Assembly (NCBI GenBank): GCA_947501935.1
Contig: CANMXU010000009.1
Coordinates: 1 to 64,000 of the forward strand
Length of the DNA: 64,000 nucleotides
Direction: 5' to 3'
From: an uncultured Alteromonadaceae bacterium
GTDB lineage: Bacteria; Pseudomonadota; Gammaproteobacteria; Enterobacterales; Alteromonadaceae
Shown piece by piece: positions 40,128 to 50,300 of the stretch. Positions within the stretch are counted from its first letter, which is position 1, and each line of letters begins with the position of its first letter. Made by a program: the position numbers and the translations under genes. The notes under the pieces were generated by a model. The model was not told the origin of the DNA. It did not search any database and worked only from the letters and a program-made list of their open reading frames with translations.

Positions 40128-41105
40128 ATGATACAGACCAGTCAATTTAAAGCGGCTTGGTGGCTTAAAAACCCTCACTTACAAACCATAGCGGCCAAAT
40201 TTTTTCGCCGCAAATTAAGCTGTGCCACCATTCAAGAAACCTTAGCATTACCTGACGGTGATTTTGTTGAGCTTGCTTGGACACAAATTCCAGATAAGCA
40301 TAATAACCAGCCGATTGTTGTTGTGCTTCATGGTTTAGAAGGCTCGAAAAACAGCCACTATGTAAAAGGCATGCTCGGTGCTATTAAAGCCCAAGGCTGG
40401 CTTGGGGTATTAATGCATTTTCGCGGCTGTGGCGATCAACCCAATAAACAAGGTCCGTCTTACCATAGTGGTGATACCCGAGATATAACTTATTTTTCAC
40501 AACAATTAGCCCTGCGCTTTCCCAATAGGCCATTATTTATTGTCGGCTTTTCATTAGGCGGCAATGTATTGACCCGCTATTTAGCTGAGCAGCCCAATAA
40601 CCCTTATGTGGCTGCAACTGTTATTTGCGCGCCATTACATTTAGCCAGTTGTAGCGCACGTATTAACAAAGGCTTTTCTCGTGTTTATCAAAAGTATTTG
40701 GTCGATATGCTGCGCAACAGCACCAAAGAGAAACTGGCGTTAGAACTATTAGATAACCTTGAGCATCAGCAACTCGATAAGATAAAAACTATTTGGGAAT
40801 TTGATGACTACGTTACCGCACCCGTTAATGGTTTTGACAGTGCTGCAGACTATTACCAAAAAGCCAGTGGCAAACAGGTATTAGCGCAGATAGAACAACC
40901 GTGCTTAATTATTCACGCCTGTGACGACCCTTTTTTAGATCATAACGCTATTGTTAGTAATGCTCAGTGGCCTAGCCATATTACTTTTGAAGTGAGCCAA
41001 CGTGGTGGTCATGTTGGCTTTATCAGCGGAAAATCACCATTTAAACCTCATTATTGGCTAGAAAGCCGTGTACCTGAATTTTTTAGTAATTACCTTAAAG
41101 GCTAA
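40128..41105 (+). CDS. yheT: YheT-type alpha/beta hydrolase
   Basis: 325 residues, the usual length. The N-terminal 'WWLKNPHLQTIAAKFFRRK' is diagnostic of YheT/EMB8-like hydrolases. The alpha/beta-hydrolase features are 'VVLHGLEGSKNSHYVKGM' (oxyanion), 'FRGCGDQPNKQGPSYHSGDT', nucleophile elbow 'IVGFSLGGNVLTRYL', an acid in 'HACDDPFLDHNAI' and 'RGGHVGFI' with the catalytic His. The natural substrate is not settled; an esterase or lipid-active role is likely. The next gene, yheU, starts 3 nt after its stop, the same pair as in E. coli. Confidence 0.93.
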   Translation: MIQTSQFKAAWWLKNPHLQTIAAKFFRRKLSCATIQETLALPDGDFVELAWTQIPDKHNNQPIVVVLHGLEGSKNSHYVKGMLGAIKAQGWLGVLMHFRGCGDQPNKQGPSYHSGDTRDITYFSQQLALRFPNRPLFIVGFSLGGNVLTRYLAEQPNNPYVAATVICAPLHLASCSARINKGFSRVYQKYLVDMLRNSTKEKLALELLDNLEHQQLDKIKTIWEFDDYVTAPVNGFDSAADYYQKASGKQVLAQIEQPCLIIHACDDPFLDHNAIVSNAQWPSHITFEVSQRGGHVGFISGKSPFKPHYWLESRVPEFFSNYLKG

Positions 41106-41108
41106 ACC

Positions 41109-41372
41109 ATGATCATCCCTATCGACAGCGTATCAGTAGATGTACTAGAAGCTATTATCAAAGAATTTATTTTACGCGAAGGCACTGATTACGGCTTAGT
41201 AGATGCCAGCAGTGACGAAAAAATAGCACAAGTAAAAAGCCAACTTGAACAAGGCAGTGCGGTTTTAGTTTATTCTGAATTATATGAAACCGTAAATATT
41301 ATGCCTGCTGAACAGTTTCAACAGGCCAATATTGAGGAAGGCTCCCAAGAGCACTTTGGAGACAATTATTAG
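41109..41372 (+). CDS. yheU: YheU family protein (UPF0270)
   Basis: 87 residues, full length. The N-terminus 'MIIPIDSVSVDVLEAIIKEFILREGTDYG' (seen as the motif PxxxLxxLIEEFVxREGTDYG) is the mark of the UPF0270 family. Function is unknown; the protein is small, acidic and cytoplasmic. It follows yheT directly with AAAGG in the end of yheT as ribosome site, so the two are co-translated. Its stop faces that of cysQ only 16 bp away. Confidence 0.92.
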   Translation: MIIPIDSVSVDVLEAIIKEFILREGTDYGLVDASSDEKIAQVKSQLEQGSAVLVYSELYETVNIMPAEQFQQANIEEGSQEHFGDNY

Positions 41373-41388
41373 AAAAATATTAAGAGAA

Positions 41389-42207
41389 CTAGCGACGAGC
41401 TACATGCGGTTTAACAATTTTCTGCCAAGGAAAGTTTGCTGAGCCTAAACTCATAAAGTCAGGGTTCATCAAGCTTTCGCGCTTGTTATAACTAAGCGGA
41501 TTAAACTCACTGTCGATAATACTACCGCCAGCTTGTTCAAGAATACAATGACTAGCTCCGGTATCCCACTCACCTGTAGGACCAATACGTAAATAACAAT
41601 CCGCACCACCTTCGGCGATTAAGGCGTTTTTTAGTGAACAACTGCCTAAAGCCACATATTCATAGTCAAATTCATCACTTAGATATTGCCCCATTAAGCT
41701 CAATTCTTGGCGGCGGCTGATGGCAACTTTCACCGGACGATCATGATTATATGCTGCCACTTGAAGTTTGTGACTACCCAGATCATTTTCTTTAAATGAA
41801 CCTAAGTTGTTTTGAGCATAATAAGTGATGTGATGATCTGGGGCATGAATAACGCCAATGCTTGGCCAGCCATTTTCAACCAAGGCAATATTTACCGCAA
41901 AATCGCCACTGCCAAGAATAAACTCACCCGTGCCGTCGATAGGGTCAAGTAACCAGTATTTTTGCCAATGTTTTCGCTCTGCGATGTTTTGAGCACCAAC
42001 TTCTTCTGAGATAATTGGAATATCAGGCGTTAGCGTTTGTAAGCGGTCCATAATTACATTATTTGCCGCAATATCCGCACTAGTTACTGGACTATTATCA
42101 CCCTTAATTTCCTTGGTGAAATCTCCACTGCGGTAATGACGCATAACTTCATCACCTGCGCGTTTGGCACTTTCAATCGCAACTTTTAATAATTGTTCAT
42201 CTGTCAT
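41389..42207 (-). CDS. cysQ: 3'(2'),5'-bisphosphate nucleotidase CysQ
   Basis: 272 residues. The lithium-sensitive inositol-phosphatase-type metal motifs are visible: 'DNSPVTSADIAAN', 'IISEEVG' (metal Glu), 'YWLLDPIDGTGEFI' (DPxDGT core) and 'WDTGASHCILEQAGG' (WDxAAxxxI type). CysQ turns 3'-phosphoadenosine 5'-phosphate into AMP, clearing the by-product of sulfate assimilation and of PAPS-using sulfotransferases. Two sulfotransferase-like genes lie a few kb downstream, which would produce this by-product, although the cysQ-nudE pair is a general Alteromonadales arrangement. The start overlaps the nudE stop by one base (TAATG). Confidence 0.95.
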   Translation of the reverse strand: MTDEQLLKVAIESAKRAGDEVMRHYRSGDFTKEIKGDNSPVTSADIAANNVIMDRLQTLTPDIPIISEEVGAQNIAERKHWQKYWLLDPIDGTGEFILGSGDFAVNIALVENGWPSIGVIHAPDHHITYYAQNNLGSFKENDLGSHKLQVAAYNHDRPVKVAISRRQELSLMGQYLSDEFDYEYVALGSCSLKNALIAEGGADCYLRIGPTGEWDTGASHCILEQAGGSIIDSEFNPLSYNKRESLMNPDFMSLGSANFPWQKIVKPHVARR

Positions 42208-42761
42208 TATTTTTCTCTTAAATGCTCTCGTATTAGCATAAGTGCAGCGATACTGCGCGCTTCGTTAAAATCAGCCTGTGCAAGAAGCTCATTAAAGTTA
42301 GAAAGTTTCCAAGGGACTATTTCCAGTGGCTCGGGTTCATCCCCAACCAACTTTTCTTCGTATAGTGTTTGCGCTAAAAATATTTCCATAGTCGCAGAAA
42401 AAAAGGCAGGAGCCATAGCAACTTGATGAATAAAGGTTAATTTTTCAGCGCCATAGCCAATTTCTTCTTTTAGTTCTCGGTTCGCCGCTTGCTCTGGCAG
42501 TTCATCTGGGTCAATTAAACCTTTAGGGAAGCCTAATTCATAGGTATGAGTACCGGCACAATATTCTCGAACCAAAAGCATAGTGTCTTTATCTAGCATT
42601 GGCACTATCAATACTGCGCCGCGACCTGAGCCTGGAATACGTTCATATTGACGTTGCTCACCATTACTAAAAGTTAAATCAAGCTGTTCAATAGCAAACA
42701 GGCGGCTTTGAGCCACTTTTTCACGCTGATTAATGGTGGGAAGCTGATTTTTCCGAGTCAT
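42207..42761 (-). CDS. nudE: ADP compounds hydrolase NudE
   Basis: About 184 residues from ATG 42761, which has AGGA 5 nt upstream; TTG 42779 is the longer alternative. The Nudix box is 'GLIDPDELPEQAANRELKEE' plus IGYG near residues 84-108, after 'RGAVLIVPMLDKDTMLLVREY'. NudE cleaves ADP-ribose, NADH and Ap3A in the cytoplasm. It pairs with cysQ by a one-base overlap and is divergent from yrfG, the conserved nudE/yrfG neighbourhood of gammaproteobacteria. Confidence 0.93.
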   Translation of the reverse strand: MTRKNQLPTINQREKVAQSRLFAIEQLDLTFSNGEQRQYERIPGSGRGAVLIVPMLDKDTMLLVREYCAGTHTYELGFPKGLIDPDELPEQAANRELKEEIGYGAEKLTFIHQVAMAPAFFSATMEIFLAQTLYEEKLVGDEPEPLEIVPWKLSNFNELLAQADFNEARSIAALMLIREHLREK

Positions 42762-42871
42762 GTTTTTCCTATAGGTCAATTTAGGCTATTATGCTGCACA
42801 CGCTATTTTGTTATTTTACCTTTAATAGCAACTGAATAACAAAAAACACTATACCTTTATCATAAATCTAA

Positions 42872-43555
42872 ATGATGGAATTAACTATGTTTGATTGGTC
42901 AAAAATAGCAACTGTTTTACTTGATATGGACGGAACCTTGCTCGACCTACATTTTGACAATTATTTTTGGCTTGAGCATCTGCCTAAACGCTATAGTGAG
43001 TGTGCCAATATTAGCCTTGAAGATGCCAAGCATGACTTAGTCAAACATTATAAAAATGTTGAAGGCACCATCGACTGGTATTGCTTAGATTATTGGGCTG
43101 AGCAGCTCAGCTTACCTATCGTCGCTTTAAAAAAAGAAGTACAAGAGAAAATATCATTACGCCCTGATACCTTGCCTTTTTTAGACGCTTTAAGAAAAGC
43201 CGGTAAGCAAGTGGTATTAGTAACCAATGCTCACCCTGACAGTTTATCGTTAAAAGTAGAAAGAACCGCGCTTGACCAACATATCGACCGACTTATTTCG
43301 ACGCATCAATACGGAGTAACTAAAGAGTCGCAACTGCTGTGGAAAAAACTGCAAGAAGATGTGAAGTTTGACAACAACACCACACTATTTGTAGACGACA
43401 GCATTGCTATTTTAGACAGCGCTAAGCGATATGGCATTAAGCACTTATTAGCAGTAGCAAACCCAGACTCACAACGTTCACATCATAGTAGCGAGCAACT
43501 CAAAGGTTACTCTTATATTACTGACTATCGAGACTTAATTCACGATATAACTTAA
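42872..43555 (+). CDS. yrfG: GMP/IMP 5'-nucleotidase YrfG (HAD family)
   Basis: 227 residues; ATG 42887 (MFDWSKIATVLLDMD) is a likely shorter start, since no ribosome site favours the first ATGs. HAD motifs: I 'VLLDMDGTLLDLHFDNYFW', II 'VLVTNAH', III Lys in 'YGVTKESQLLWKKL' and IV 'LFVDDSIAILDSA'. The stretch 'DNYFWLEHLPKRY' and 'WYCLDYWAEQL' are specific to YrfG. It removes phosphate from purine nucleotides. It is divergent from nudE. Confidence 0.93.
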   Translation: MMELTMFDWSKIATVLLDMDGTLLDLHFDNYFWLEHLPKRYSECANISLEDAKHDLVKHYKNVEGTIDWYCLDYWAEQLSLPIVALKKEVQEKISLRPDTLPFLDALRKAGKQVVLVTNAHPDSLSLKVERTALDQHIDRLISTHQYGVTKESQLLWKKLQEDVKFDNNTTLFVDDSIAILDSAKRYGIKHLLAVANPDSQRSHHSSEQLKGYSYITDYRDLIHDIT

Positions 43556-43556
43556 C

Positions 43557-43600
43557 TAAGGTAGACCAATTAAATACGCAAACTGGGTTGACCTACCTTA
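43557..43600. terminator. Long-loop inverted repeat between convergent genes
   Basis: TAAGGTAG (43557-43564) pairs with CTACCTTA (43593-43600) between the stops of yrfG and sapC. The loop is 28 nt and there is no clear T tract, so the role as terminator is uncertain. Confidence 0.35.
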
Positions 43601-43612
43601 AGCTTATATGAC

Positions 43613-44377
43613 TTAAGCTTCTTCTCGGTCAACATGCACTTCTAGAGATATTTTCGCTTCAGGGTGCTTAACGTTATGTAACTGTACTAATTTTTTGAAT
43701 TGCTTCATTGAATGCTGAATCGCATAAAGTGGCCCCCAAAAGCGCATTTCATGAAACATCATCACATCTTCTTGCGCCATGTAAGCCAATTCATCGGTAT
43801 TGATGGTATATAGTCCTTTAATCATTTTAGGACCACCCTCTAAGCCATTAAGGGTTAAACCAAATTCACAAATTAGGTTTCTATTTACTAAGTTTTGAAT
43901 AAAGTTTTCAGTTTGTACCGAAGCATCAATTACCGTTTCAAGCTGAGCACGCATGTCAGTTAAAAATGTGCTTTCTTTCCCATTTTCAAATAGTGCTTTA
44001 CCTTCAGTTTTAGAAATTAATGGTGAGTTCTCATCAATTTTCACTCGTTCATTTTCATTTTCAGCGCCAGCAAATACCGCGAAAGCACCTAGATTTAAGC
44101 TAACCGGCACATAGGTGCCAGTCCAATCATCTTGCTCGTTTACAAATAAATTTTCATCCGGTAAAAGTCCAAACAATGCTGATAATTGAAAACGGCCAGC
44201 GTCTTCATCTTGTAAAAAAACTACTGGGCAAGACCCAACCATTTCAGCAATTTCTTCTGCTAAAATAGATGAGTTATTAAGTGTCGCTAAATGAGCGAAA
44301 TCTTTATTAGAGGTAACACGCAAATCTGCATGCACTGCGGCATCAATGGCTTGATGATTAACTGTAATATTAGACAT
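43613..44377 (-). CDS. SapC family protein
   Basis: 254 residues. It matches the SapC family of Proteobacteria (not the ABC permease SapC): 'AAVHADLRVTSNKDFAHLAT', 'CPVVFLQDEDAGRFQLSALFGL', 'YVPVSLNLGAFAVFAG' near residues 90-105 and a C-terminal 'LEVHVD'. No catalytic motif is known. In many marine and caulobacterial genomes these proteins lie next to TonB receptors, cupin-like or Asp/Asn hydroxylases, TPR proteins and flavin halogenases. Here it is the last gene of such a cluster, 26 bp after a sulfotransferase. Cytoplasmic by appearance (no signal peptide). Confidence 0.88.
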   Translation of the reverse strand: MSNITVNHQAIDAAVHADLRVTSNKDFAHLATLNNSSILAEEIAEMVGSCPVVFLQDEDAGRFQLSALFGLLPDENLFVNEQDDWTGTYVPVSLNLGAFAVFAGAENENERVKIDENSPLISKTEGKALFENGKESTFLTDMRAQLETVIDASVQTENFIQNLVNRNLICEFGLTLNGLEGGPKMIKGLYTINTDELAYMAQEDVMMFHEMRFWGPLYAIQHSMKQFKKLVQLHNVKHPEAKISLEVHVDREEA

Positions 44378-44403
44378 AGAAAAATTCCCCGTAAAAATTG
44401 TAA

Positions 44404-45090
44404 TTAAAACATATAGCTATGCTGCTCGATGAGTTCACCATCGGCACTAGCAATGCATTCTTTCAGTTTGTTAGAATAATAAGATTGATACTTTTGATGT
44501 TTACTGGTGTTAATTTTAGGTGCATCTTGCAAAAAGGCATTAATTCTTGCGTGCGGTTGAAGCTGTAGTTGCTCGACTAAGTTCGTTAAACCATCTCGTA
44601 ATTGCTCCATTTTAATAATTATCGGTTCAGATGCACCTTGATATAGCCGATTATATAAAAATGAATAAAAACCAAACTCACTTGCTCGATGAGGTTCAAA
44701 ACACTCCTTGGTTAAATTTATGCCATTGCGTTGATAATTATCTGGTAGCTTCTGCTGGAAGTCATTAAACAGTTCATCATCTTTACTGATGCTTACTAAA
44801 TTCAATATAGTCTGTTCGAAGTCTAAAGTGTTACCTTTGCTAACGCACATAAACAAAGGGTGCGGGTGATCCATTTGCAGCTGAAAGTGATACCAAGACA
44901 CATAGTAATCCCACGGGTTTCTCACGGTACCAACAACAGGCAATCGAGCAAAAGATCTCGGTAATTCTTTATAGGGAAAGTGATAACCAACTTGACGAGC
45001 ATAAGGAATACAGCTGGCAATCATCTGATTAACAAAAGTACCGCCTGATTTATGCAAATGCAAAAATACAAACTTGTTGGCAACCATCAT
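44404..45090 (-). CDS. Sulfotransferase-like protein
   Basis: 228 residues. The PAPS-binding 5' loop 'FLHLHKSGGTFVNQMI' is at residues 8-23, and the 3'-phosphate site 'VVGTVRNPWDYYVSWYHFQ' is near residues 53-71, as in the sulfotransferase family-2 type. The small size and soluble nature suggest a cytoplasmic enzyme. The acceptor could be a protein, lipid or small molecule; nothing in the sequence decides. The start overlaps the stop of the TPR-sulfotransferase by 4 bases, so both products are made together. Confidence 0.85.
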   Translation of the reverse strand: MMVANKFVFLHLHKSGGTFVNQMIASCIPYARQVGYHFPYKELPRSFARLPVVGTVRNPWDYYVSWYHFQLQMDHPHPLFMCVSKGNTLDFEQTILNLVSISKDDELFNDFQQKLPDNYQRNGINLTKECFEPHRASEFGFYSFLYNRLYQGASEPIIIKMEQLRDGLTNLVEQLQLQPHARINAFLQDAPKINTSKHQKYQSYYSNKLKECIASADGELIEQHSYMF

Positions 45091-46694
45091 AAGCTAAGCC
45101 CTTCTTTTTCTTCGAAAGCTTTTTTTATCTCTTCTAAACAAAACATATAATTGTGAGATTGCCCTAGTGATTTTTTATGAATAGGCTCTTGAACTTGTGC
45201 TGCACTAGCAGTGCCAATTGGTGCCTTATTCTTATGAATGTCTAAGTAACTTTCATCCCAAGATAACTGACAAAAATCAAACATCTTTTTCGCTAGCGTT
45301 TTAGGCGCATCAACTAAAGATTCATATTCAACCACCATAAACCTCTCGGGAAAGTTTTCTTGCAAGCTTTTAACCAGTTGTCGAAATTCATAAACAAAAC
45401 TTGCTGTTGCATGTAAATCTAAGGTGTAAGCATATGTCCCAGAAGTTTGCTCCAAAATTTGCCGATAATTACCTATGATGGTATCTAATGGGTTTCTTAA
45501 CAAGCACACTATTTTTGCTTTTGGTAAAGCTCGAAGGATAACGCCAGCCATTAAAATATTTAAAGGTAATTTATCAACAAAACGATGAGAATTGTTTGAA
45601 AGGTAATCGACACTTTTAACATAGTCATTACCCAGTTGCTCAAAATCTATTGTTGACCATAGTTTATTTAAAACTTTAGCATCGATTAATCCACTAAATT
45701 GCTCATGACACTGCTTCCTTAAACAGGCACTTAACTGAAAACGCTCCCCTAAAGTTATTACTTCGGGATGATTAGTCAAAATGCGTTCAACTACAGTTGT
45801 GCCTGTTCTCGGCATACCGGTAACAAAAATAGGGGCGGCATTACTACCTTGATGTGTATGTTGTATTTCCTGGGCGTACTTCTCATACAAAGATTTAAGG
45901 TCTTGAATATTTTCAGCACCTTTATTTGGGTTAAAAGCGCAGCTTGATTTGAGGCGTTTCTTTCCTTTTGTTAAGGCATTAAATGCTTCTTCATATAATC
46001 CTAAATCGTCTAATTCTTTAGCAAGGCCATGATAAATATTGATTCCTGTAGAGGCATTTCTTTCTTTCCTCGCCTGCTTTTTTAAACTTTCAATATTATT
46101 ATTTTCTAAAGATGCCTTCCTTGTTTTAGTGAAACCTGCGTAGGTTAAACCGTCATTAGGCTCAAGTAGAATTGATTGTTGAAAAGCTTTAACCGCGCTT
46201 TCTATTTTACCGCACAGGGTTAAAGAACCGCCTAAATGGTAATATATTTTCGCATTATCTTTATATAATAGAGCAGCCTTTTGTAATACTTGTGCTGATT
46301 CAGCATACAAGCCTAATTTGCTATAAAGCTTAGCTATCATGCAATATAACTCAGCACTGTTATTTACATTATTCTCCGCTAGCTTTGCATAACAAACAGC
46401 TTCAGAGCAGTTAATTAAAGTAAAATGACAATAACCGATTTTGACTAAAAACTCACTGGTGTTTGGCCTTAGCTCTAACGCTTTCATCAGTAGCTTTAAC
46501 TGTTCAGGGTATGCACTTTGCTCTCTCTTTACTTCTGATTTAAAGTAGTAATATTCAGCGTCATTAGGACTATGCTCAATAAGTTTAGTTATTATTTCAT
46601 TTGCTTGGGGGTACTTTTTCAGCTGATATAGTGCTTGTGCTTTTTGAAATAAAACAGCAGAGTTTTCTAATGTACTTTCTATTTTTTCATTCAT
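45087..46694 (-). CDS. TPR-domain sulfotransferase
   Basis: 535 residues in two parts. Residues 10-270 form TPR-like helical pairs (for example 'AQALYQLKKYPQANEIITKL', 'AKIYYHLGGSLTLCGKIESA'). Residues about 285-500 are a sulfotransferase domain with the PAPS loop 'FVTGMPRTGTTVVERIL' and the 3'-phosphate site 'IVCLLRNPLDTIIGNYR'. This fusion is common in marine Proteobacteria, usually near TonB receptors, and resembles tyrosylprotein-sulfotransferase-like proteins in the catalytic half. The TPR part probably holds a protein or peptide substrate. It lies 9 bp after the hydroxylase-like gene. Confidence 0.9.
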   Translation of the reverse strand: MNEKIESTLENSAVLFQKAQALYQLKKYPQANEIITKLIEHSPNDAEYYYFKSEVKREQSAYPEQLKLLMKALELRPNTSEFLVKIGYCHFTLINCSEAVCYAKLAENNVNNSAELYCMIAKLYSKLGLYAESAQVLQKAALLYKDNAKIYYHLGGSLTLCGKIESAVKAFQQSILLEPNDGLTYAGFTKTRKASLENNNIESLKKQARKERNASTGINIYHGLAKELDDLGLYEEAFNALTKGKKRLKSSCAFNPNKGAENIQDLKSLYEKYAQEIQHTHQGSNAAPIFVTGMPRTGTTVVERILTNHPEVITLGERFQLSACLRKQCHEQFSGLIDAKVLNKLWSTIDFEQLGNDYVKSVDYLSNNSHRFVDKLPLNILMAGVILRALPKAKIVCLLRNPLDTIIGNYRQILEQTSGTYAYTLDLHATASFVYEFRQLVKSLQENFPERFMVVEYESLVDAPKTLAKKMFDFCQLSWDESYLDIHKNKAPIGTASAAQVQEPIHKKSLGQSHNYMFCLEEIKKAFEEKEGLSL

Positions 46695-46703
46695 AATATT
46701 GGC

Positions 46704-47321
46704 TTATGCAATTAAAGTTCCACTGGTAGGATCTTCTACAATCTCTCCTGGAATAACAAAATCAAGAATAAAATGAATACGTACTTCATCGCTTAAATTC
46801 TTTACACCATGCATACCGCGATTGTTAATTTCAGTTAACTGCCCTTCAGCAAGATAATTTAAAACACCATCGATAGTGAATTCAATTTTTTCATTGGTAA
46901 CAATGGGAAGGTGAATACGATGACAACGGCTAAGTGAGTAACCATTATCGACATGAGCGGCAATTGCACTATTAGGTGCCAATTTAACCAAAATGACACG
47001 AGCAAAATAACCTTTACGTACAGCATTAGGACGTGAATTTTTAATATTGAGAGTTTGTTTTTTGTAATAATCAGCGATGCATTCCATCACAGGCACAAGC
47101 TTGTGCTGAAATTTTTCATAAAATGGATGTACGGTGGGAAATTTATGCCTAAAGTCAGCATCAAAGATTAATGGGATTGTTTTAGTATGACTATGAACTT
47201 TAAAGGTTTCTTGCCTTTTGTCATGCTCACACCACTGTTCTTCGCTAATAGTATCAATTATTGATTTAAGTTCAGTAACATCAACCAAGCCTAATTGTTT
47301 AAACTGGCCGTTAAAATACAT
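46704..47321 (-). CDS. Aspartyl/asparaginyl beta-hydroxylase-like dioxygenase
   Basis: 205 residues. The Fe(II)/2-oxoglutarate fold of the Asp/Asn beta-hydroxylase family is seen: 'VILVKLAPNSAIAAHVDNGYSLSRCHRIHLPIV' region (quoted here only in outline) has the first iron ligand His in 'AHVD' and the 2-oxoglutarate Arg in 'CHRIHLP', 'GQLTEINNRGMHGVKN' supplies the distal His, and 'VRIHFILDF' the second Arg. Bacterial members act on small molecules or on Asp/Asn/His side chains of peptides. Encoded between a TonB receptor and sulfotransferases, it may modify the same target. AGAGG lies about 8 nt before the ATG. Confidence 0.85.
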   Translation of the reverse strand: MYFNGQFKQLGLVDVTELKSIIDTISEEQWCEHDKRQETFKVHSHTKTIPLIFDADFRHKFPTVHPFYEKFQHKLVPVMECIADYYKKQTLNIKNSRPNAVRKGYFARVILVKLAPNSAIAAHVDNGYSLSRCHRIHLPIVTNEKIEFTIDGVLNYLAEGQLTEINNRGMHGVKNLSDEVRIHFILDFVIPGEIVEDPTSGTLIA

Positions 47322-47340
47322 ATTACTTACCTCTTAAGAA

Positions 47341-47368
47341 AATATAGGGAGCAAATGCTCCCTATATT
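47341..47368 (-). other. Perfect 13-bp hairpin between receptor and modification genes
   Basis: AATATAGGGAGCA (47341-47353) pairs perfectly with TGCTCCCTATATT (47356-47368). On the transcript it follows the receptor stop by about 30 nt and ends in TTTT, then comes the hydroxylase ribosome site. It can act as a partial terminator or as a 3' end protecting the receptor mRNA. Confidence 0.75.
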
Positions 47369-47397
47369 AAACTATACAAGTGTCTAATAAAACTCGT

Positions 47398-50300
47398 TTA
47401 AAACTTTCCTGATACACCTAACGTATATCTTCTACCAAAGTCTTCATAACTCACAAAGATATTTTCATATCGACCATGTTGACTCAGTGTCGAATCAGTT
47501 AAGTTAGTACCTTCTAAGAAAACAGCTACGCCATCCATTATTTCATAGCTTACACGAGCATCTACTTGATCATAATCAGCAGCAAATACTGGCTCATCAA
47601 GAACGGTAGCATACAAGTCACTTGGGTATTGCGCATCACGCAAAAACTCAAAACGTTTGTTATAAGCAATACGTGCGGCAAGAGGACCATTTTCATAGAA
47701 ACCGACTAAGTTTAATGAATCCCCTAAGCCAGGTAAGGTTACTTTTTCATCGCTATGGGTGTCAGGATCAAAGTTATTATCGCTATCAACCCAAGTATAG
47801 TTAAATTGATAACCAAAACCTTGTTCAAAAGTTTGTGTTAAGTTGAAGCTAACACCTTGAATGGTAACCTCTTCTGCATTGTATGGTTGAACTACATCAA
47901 ATGTTCTATAGGCAGAATCTTCACTAATACTATCAACAACTTGATCTTCAAGTGTTCGTTTAACAATGTAGTCATCGATGGTTTTTTGATAGGCCTGTAC
48001 TGAAACTAAACTACCTTCTTCAAAGTACCATTCTAATGCAGCATCAAAATTCAAAGATTTATATGGAGTTAAGTCAGCATTGTTTGCTTTTGCACCACGA
48101 CCATTCGCATGCAAGTTATCATTAGGTCTGAATTTTGGTGCCATATCTTCCAAATATGGACGTGTCATTGATTGTGATGACGATAAACGAAGCATAATAT
48201 CATCGGTTAACCCTAAGTTTAAGGTTAATGAAGGTAGTACATCATCATATGAAGTTGATACCGTCTCAATAGCTAAATTATCAAGGTCGGCAAGGGACTC
48301 AGTATTGTTTGCAAATATTACATTTAAACAACCTGTTTGTTGCTCACTTTGACAAGATTCAGGCTCAATATCAATAATTTTTTGGCTCAAACCTGTCGCT
48401 TCAACTTCTGTATGGGTATAACGCAAACCACCAATTAATGAACCTTCCATATCACCAAGCATGAACTCATAATTAGCTTCAATATAAAATGAGGTTACTT
48501 CTTCTTTAACTTCAAAGGCATTACCACTCGCTATCGCGCCAAAACCACCGTTGGCAAATAAAGCATCATATCGAACCTTATTGGTTGTTGGGTCACCATT
48601 TTCCTTCAAAGCATTCCAATCAGGGATATATGCTTGGGCATTCATAGGGTCATTAATGAACATATCTAATGCAGCAACATCAATAATAAGCATATCATTA
48701 TCTGAACTTGAATCCTGACCAAGGTTGGCAGAGTCTACAGCTAAGACTCCGTTAGTAAATAAGTCAAGCATGCCGTCTTGAAATGGTAAAGCTTGCTTAT
48801 TAGGTTTACCTTTAGCATCTGGCAAGCCTTTTTGATAAAGCTTCTGTATATCATCTGGGGTTTCATACTCAGTATTTGCTTTTTTGCTTGATTCAAACAC
48901 AACACCAGTACGAATCGTCCAATCTTCAATCTGACCAAAAGTTAAATCAGCACTTATTTGGAAATTTTCAGCTTCAATATCATTGCCTTTATTCCATTGA
49001 CGACCAAACACTAAAATATCTTCCAGATCTGGGTTAGAAGCATTATGTGTTGATGGATCGGTACCAAGTTCGGTGTTGAAGTGTGGCACACCGTTACCAA
49101 GGTTAAATACCATACCTAAGGTACTATCAGTTAATAAACTTCTGCGAGTATTACGGCCTTTATTGTCATCTACCGCTTTTGACCATGCAGCATCAAGCAC
49201 AAGTTTAGTATCATCATTGATCAAGTAATCAATATTAAGGCCTAGCATTTGCGTTTCAGTATCTCGGTATTCATCTTCTCGGTTAAAAGCTGTTGTTGTT
49301 CCACCCCAACCACTAGTTCGAGAAGCTTGGGTGATAACACCGTTTTCATCTATTTCAGTGAAAGAGTCATAATAGCCGCCATCAATACCGTCAGGCCCAG
49401 TTTGACTACCTGCTGTATCACTTGGCATATCAACACCAGCTATCCAGTTACTTTTAGTGTGAATAGTTTTATCGGCTTTAAACTTTGAATATAAATAATC
49501 AACAGTAATATCTAAGTTATCTGTTGGACGGAATTGTAAAGCACCATTTAAACCCAAACGACTGCGGTCTTCTTCAACAATACTACGGTTTATTTCAATA
49601 GGGACATAAGTGCGTAACTGGTCACCATTTGCATCATTTATATTTTCATAATAGGTCGCTGTCCAGTACTGGTAAGGTGTCGCTGATAAAAACGCTGCAC
49701 CGGTATAAATTTGACTATTATTCACTTTGTATGTTTTACTTTCACGAGACTGATAAGTAGCACCAAATAATGCTCCCACCTTACCGTCCATAAAAGTATT
49801 ACTGATAAAGAATGAACCTTGTGGATTTAAAGTATCAGCATTATCTTCATATAAGCTTTTTAATGAACCCGCAACCACAAAACCATCTTGATCTAGTGGA
49901 CGACGAGTTCGTACATCAATAGTACCACCTAAACCACCCTCGCTAAGACTGGCATTTTGGGTTTTATATACTAACATTTCGCTAACTACGTCTGAAGATA
50001 TAGTGTCGAAACTAAAAGCACGAGTTTGTTCAGAGCTAGCTAATTTACGACCATTTAACAATACTGAATTAAACTCTGGTCCTAAACCACGAATGGTAAC
50101 ATAACGACCTTCACCGCCATCACGGTCAATTGATACTTCAGGAATACGTTGTAATGCTTCAGCTAAGTTAGCATCTGGAAATTTACCCATATCTTCTGAA
50201 GAAACTGCATCAACGATCATTTCTGCATTTCTTTTTAGATCTAAACCAGCGATAACACCACCGCGGATACCAACAACTTCAATGACTTCTGTTTCTTTAT

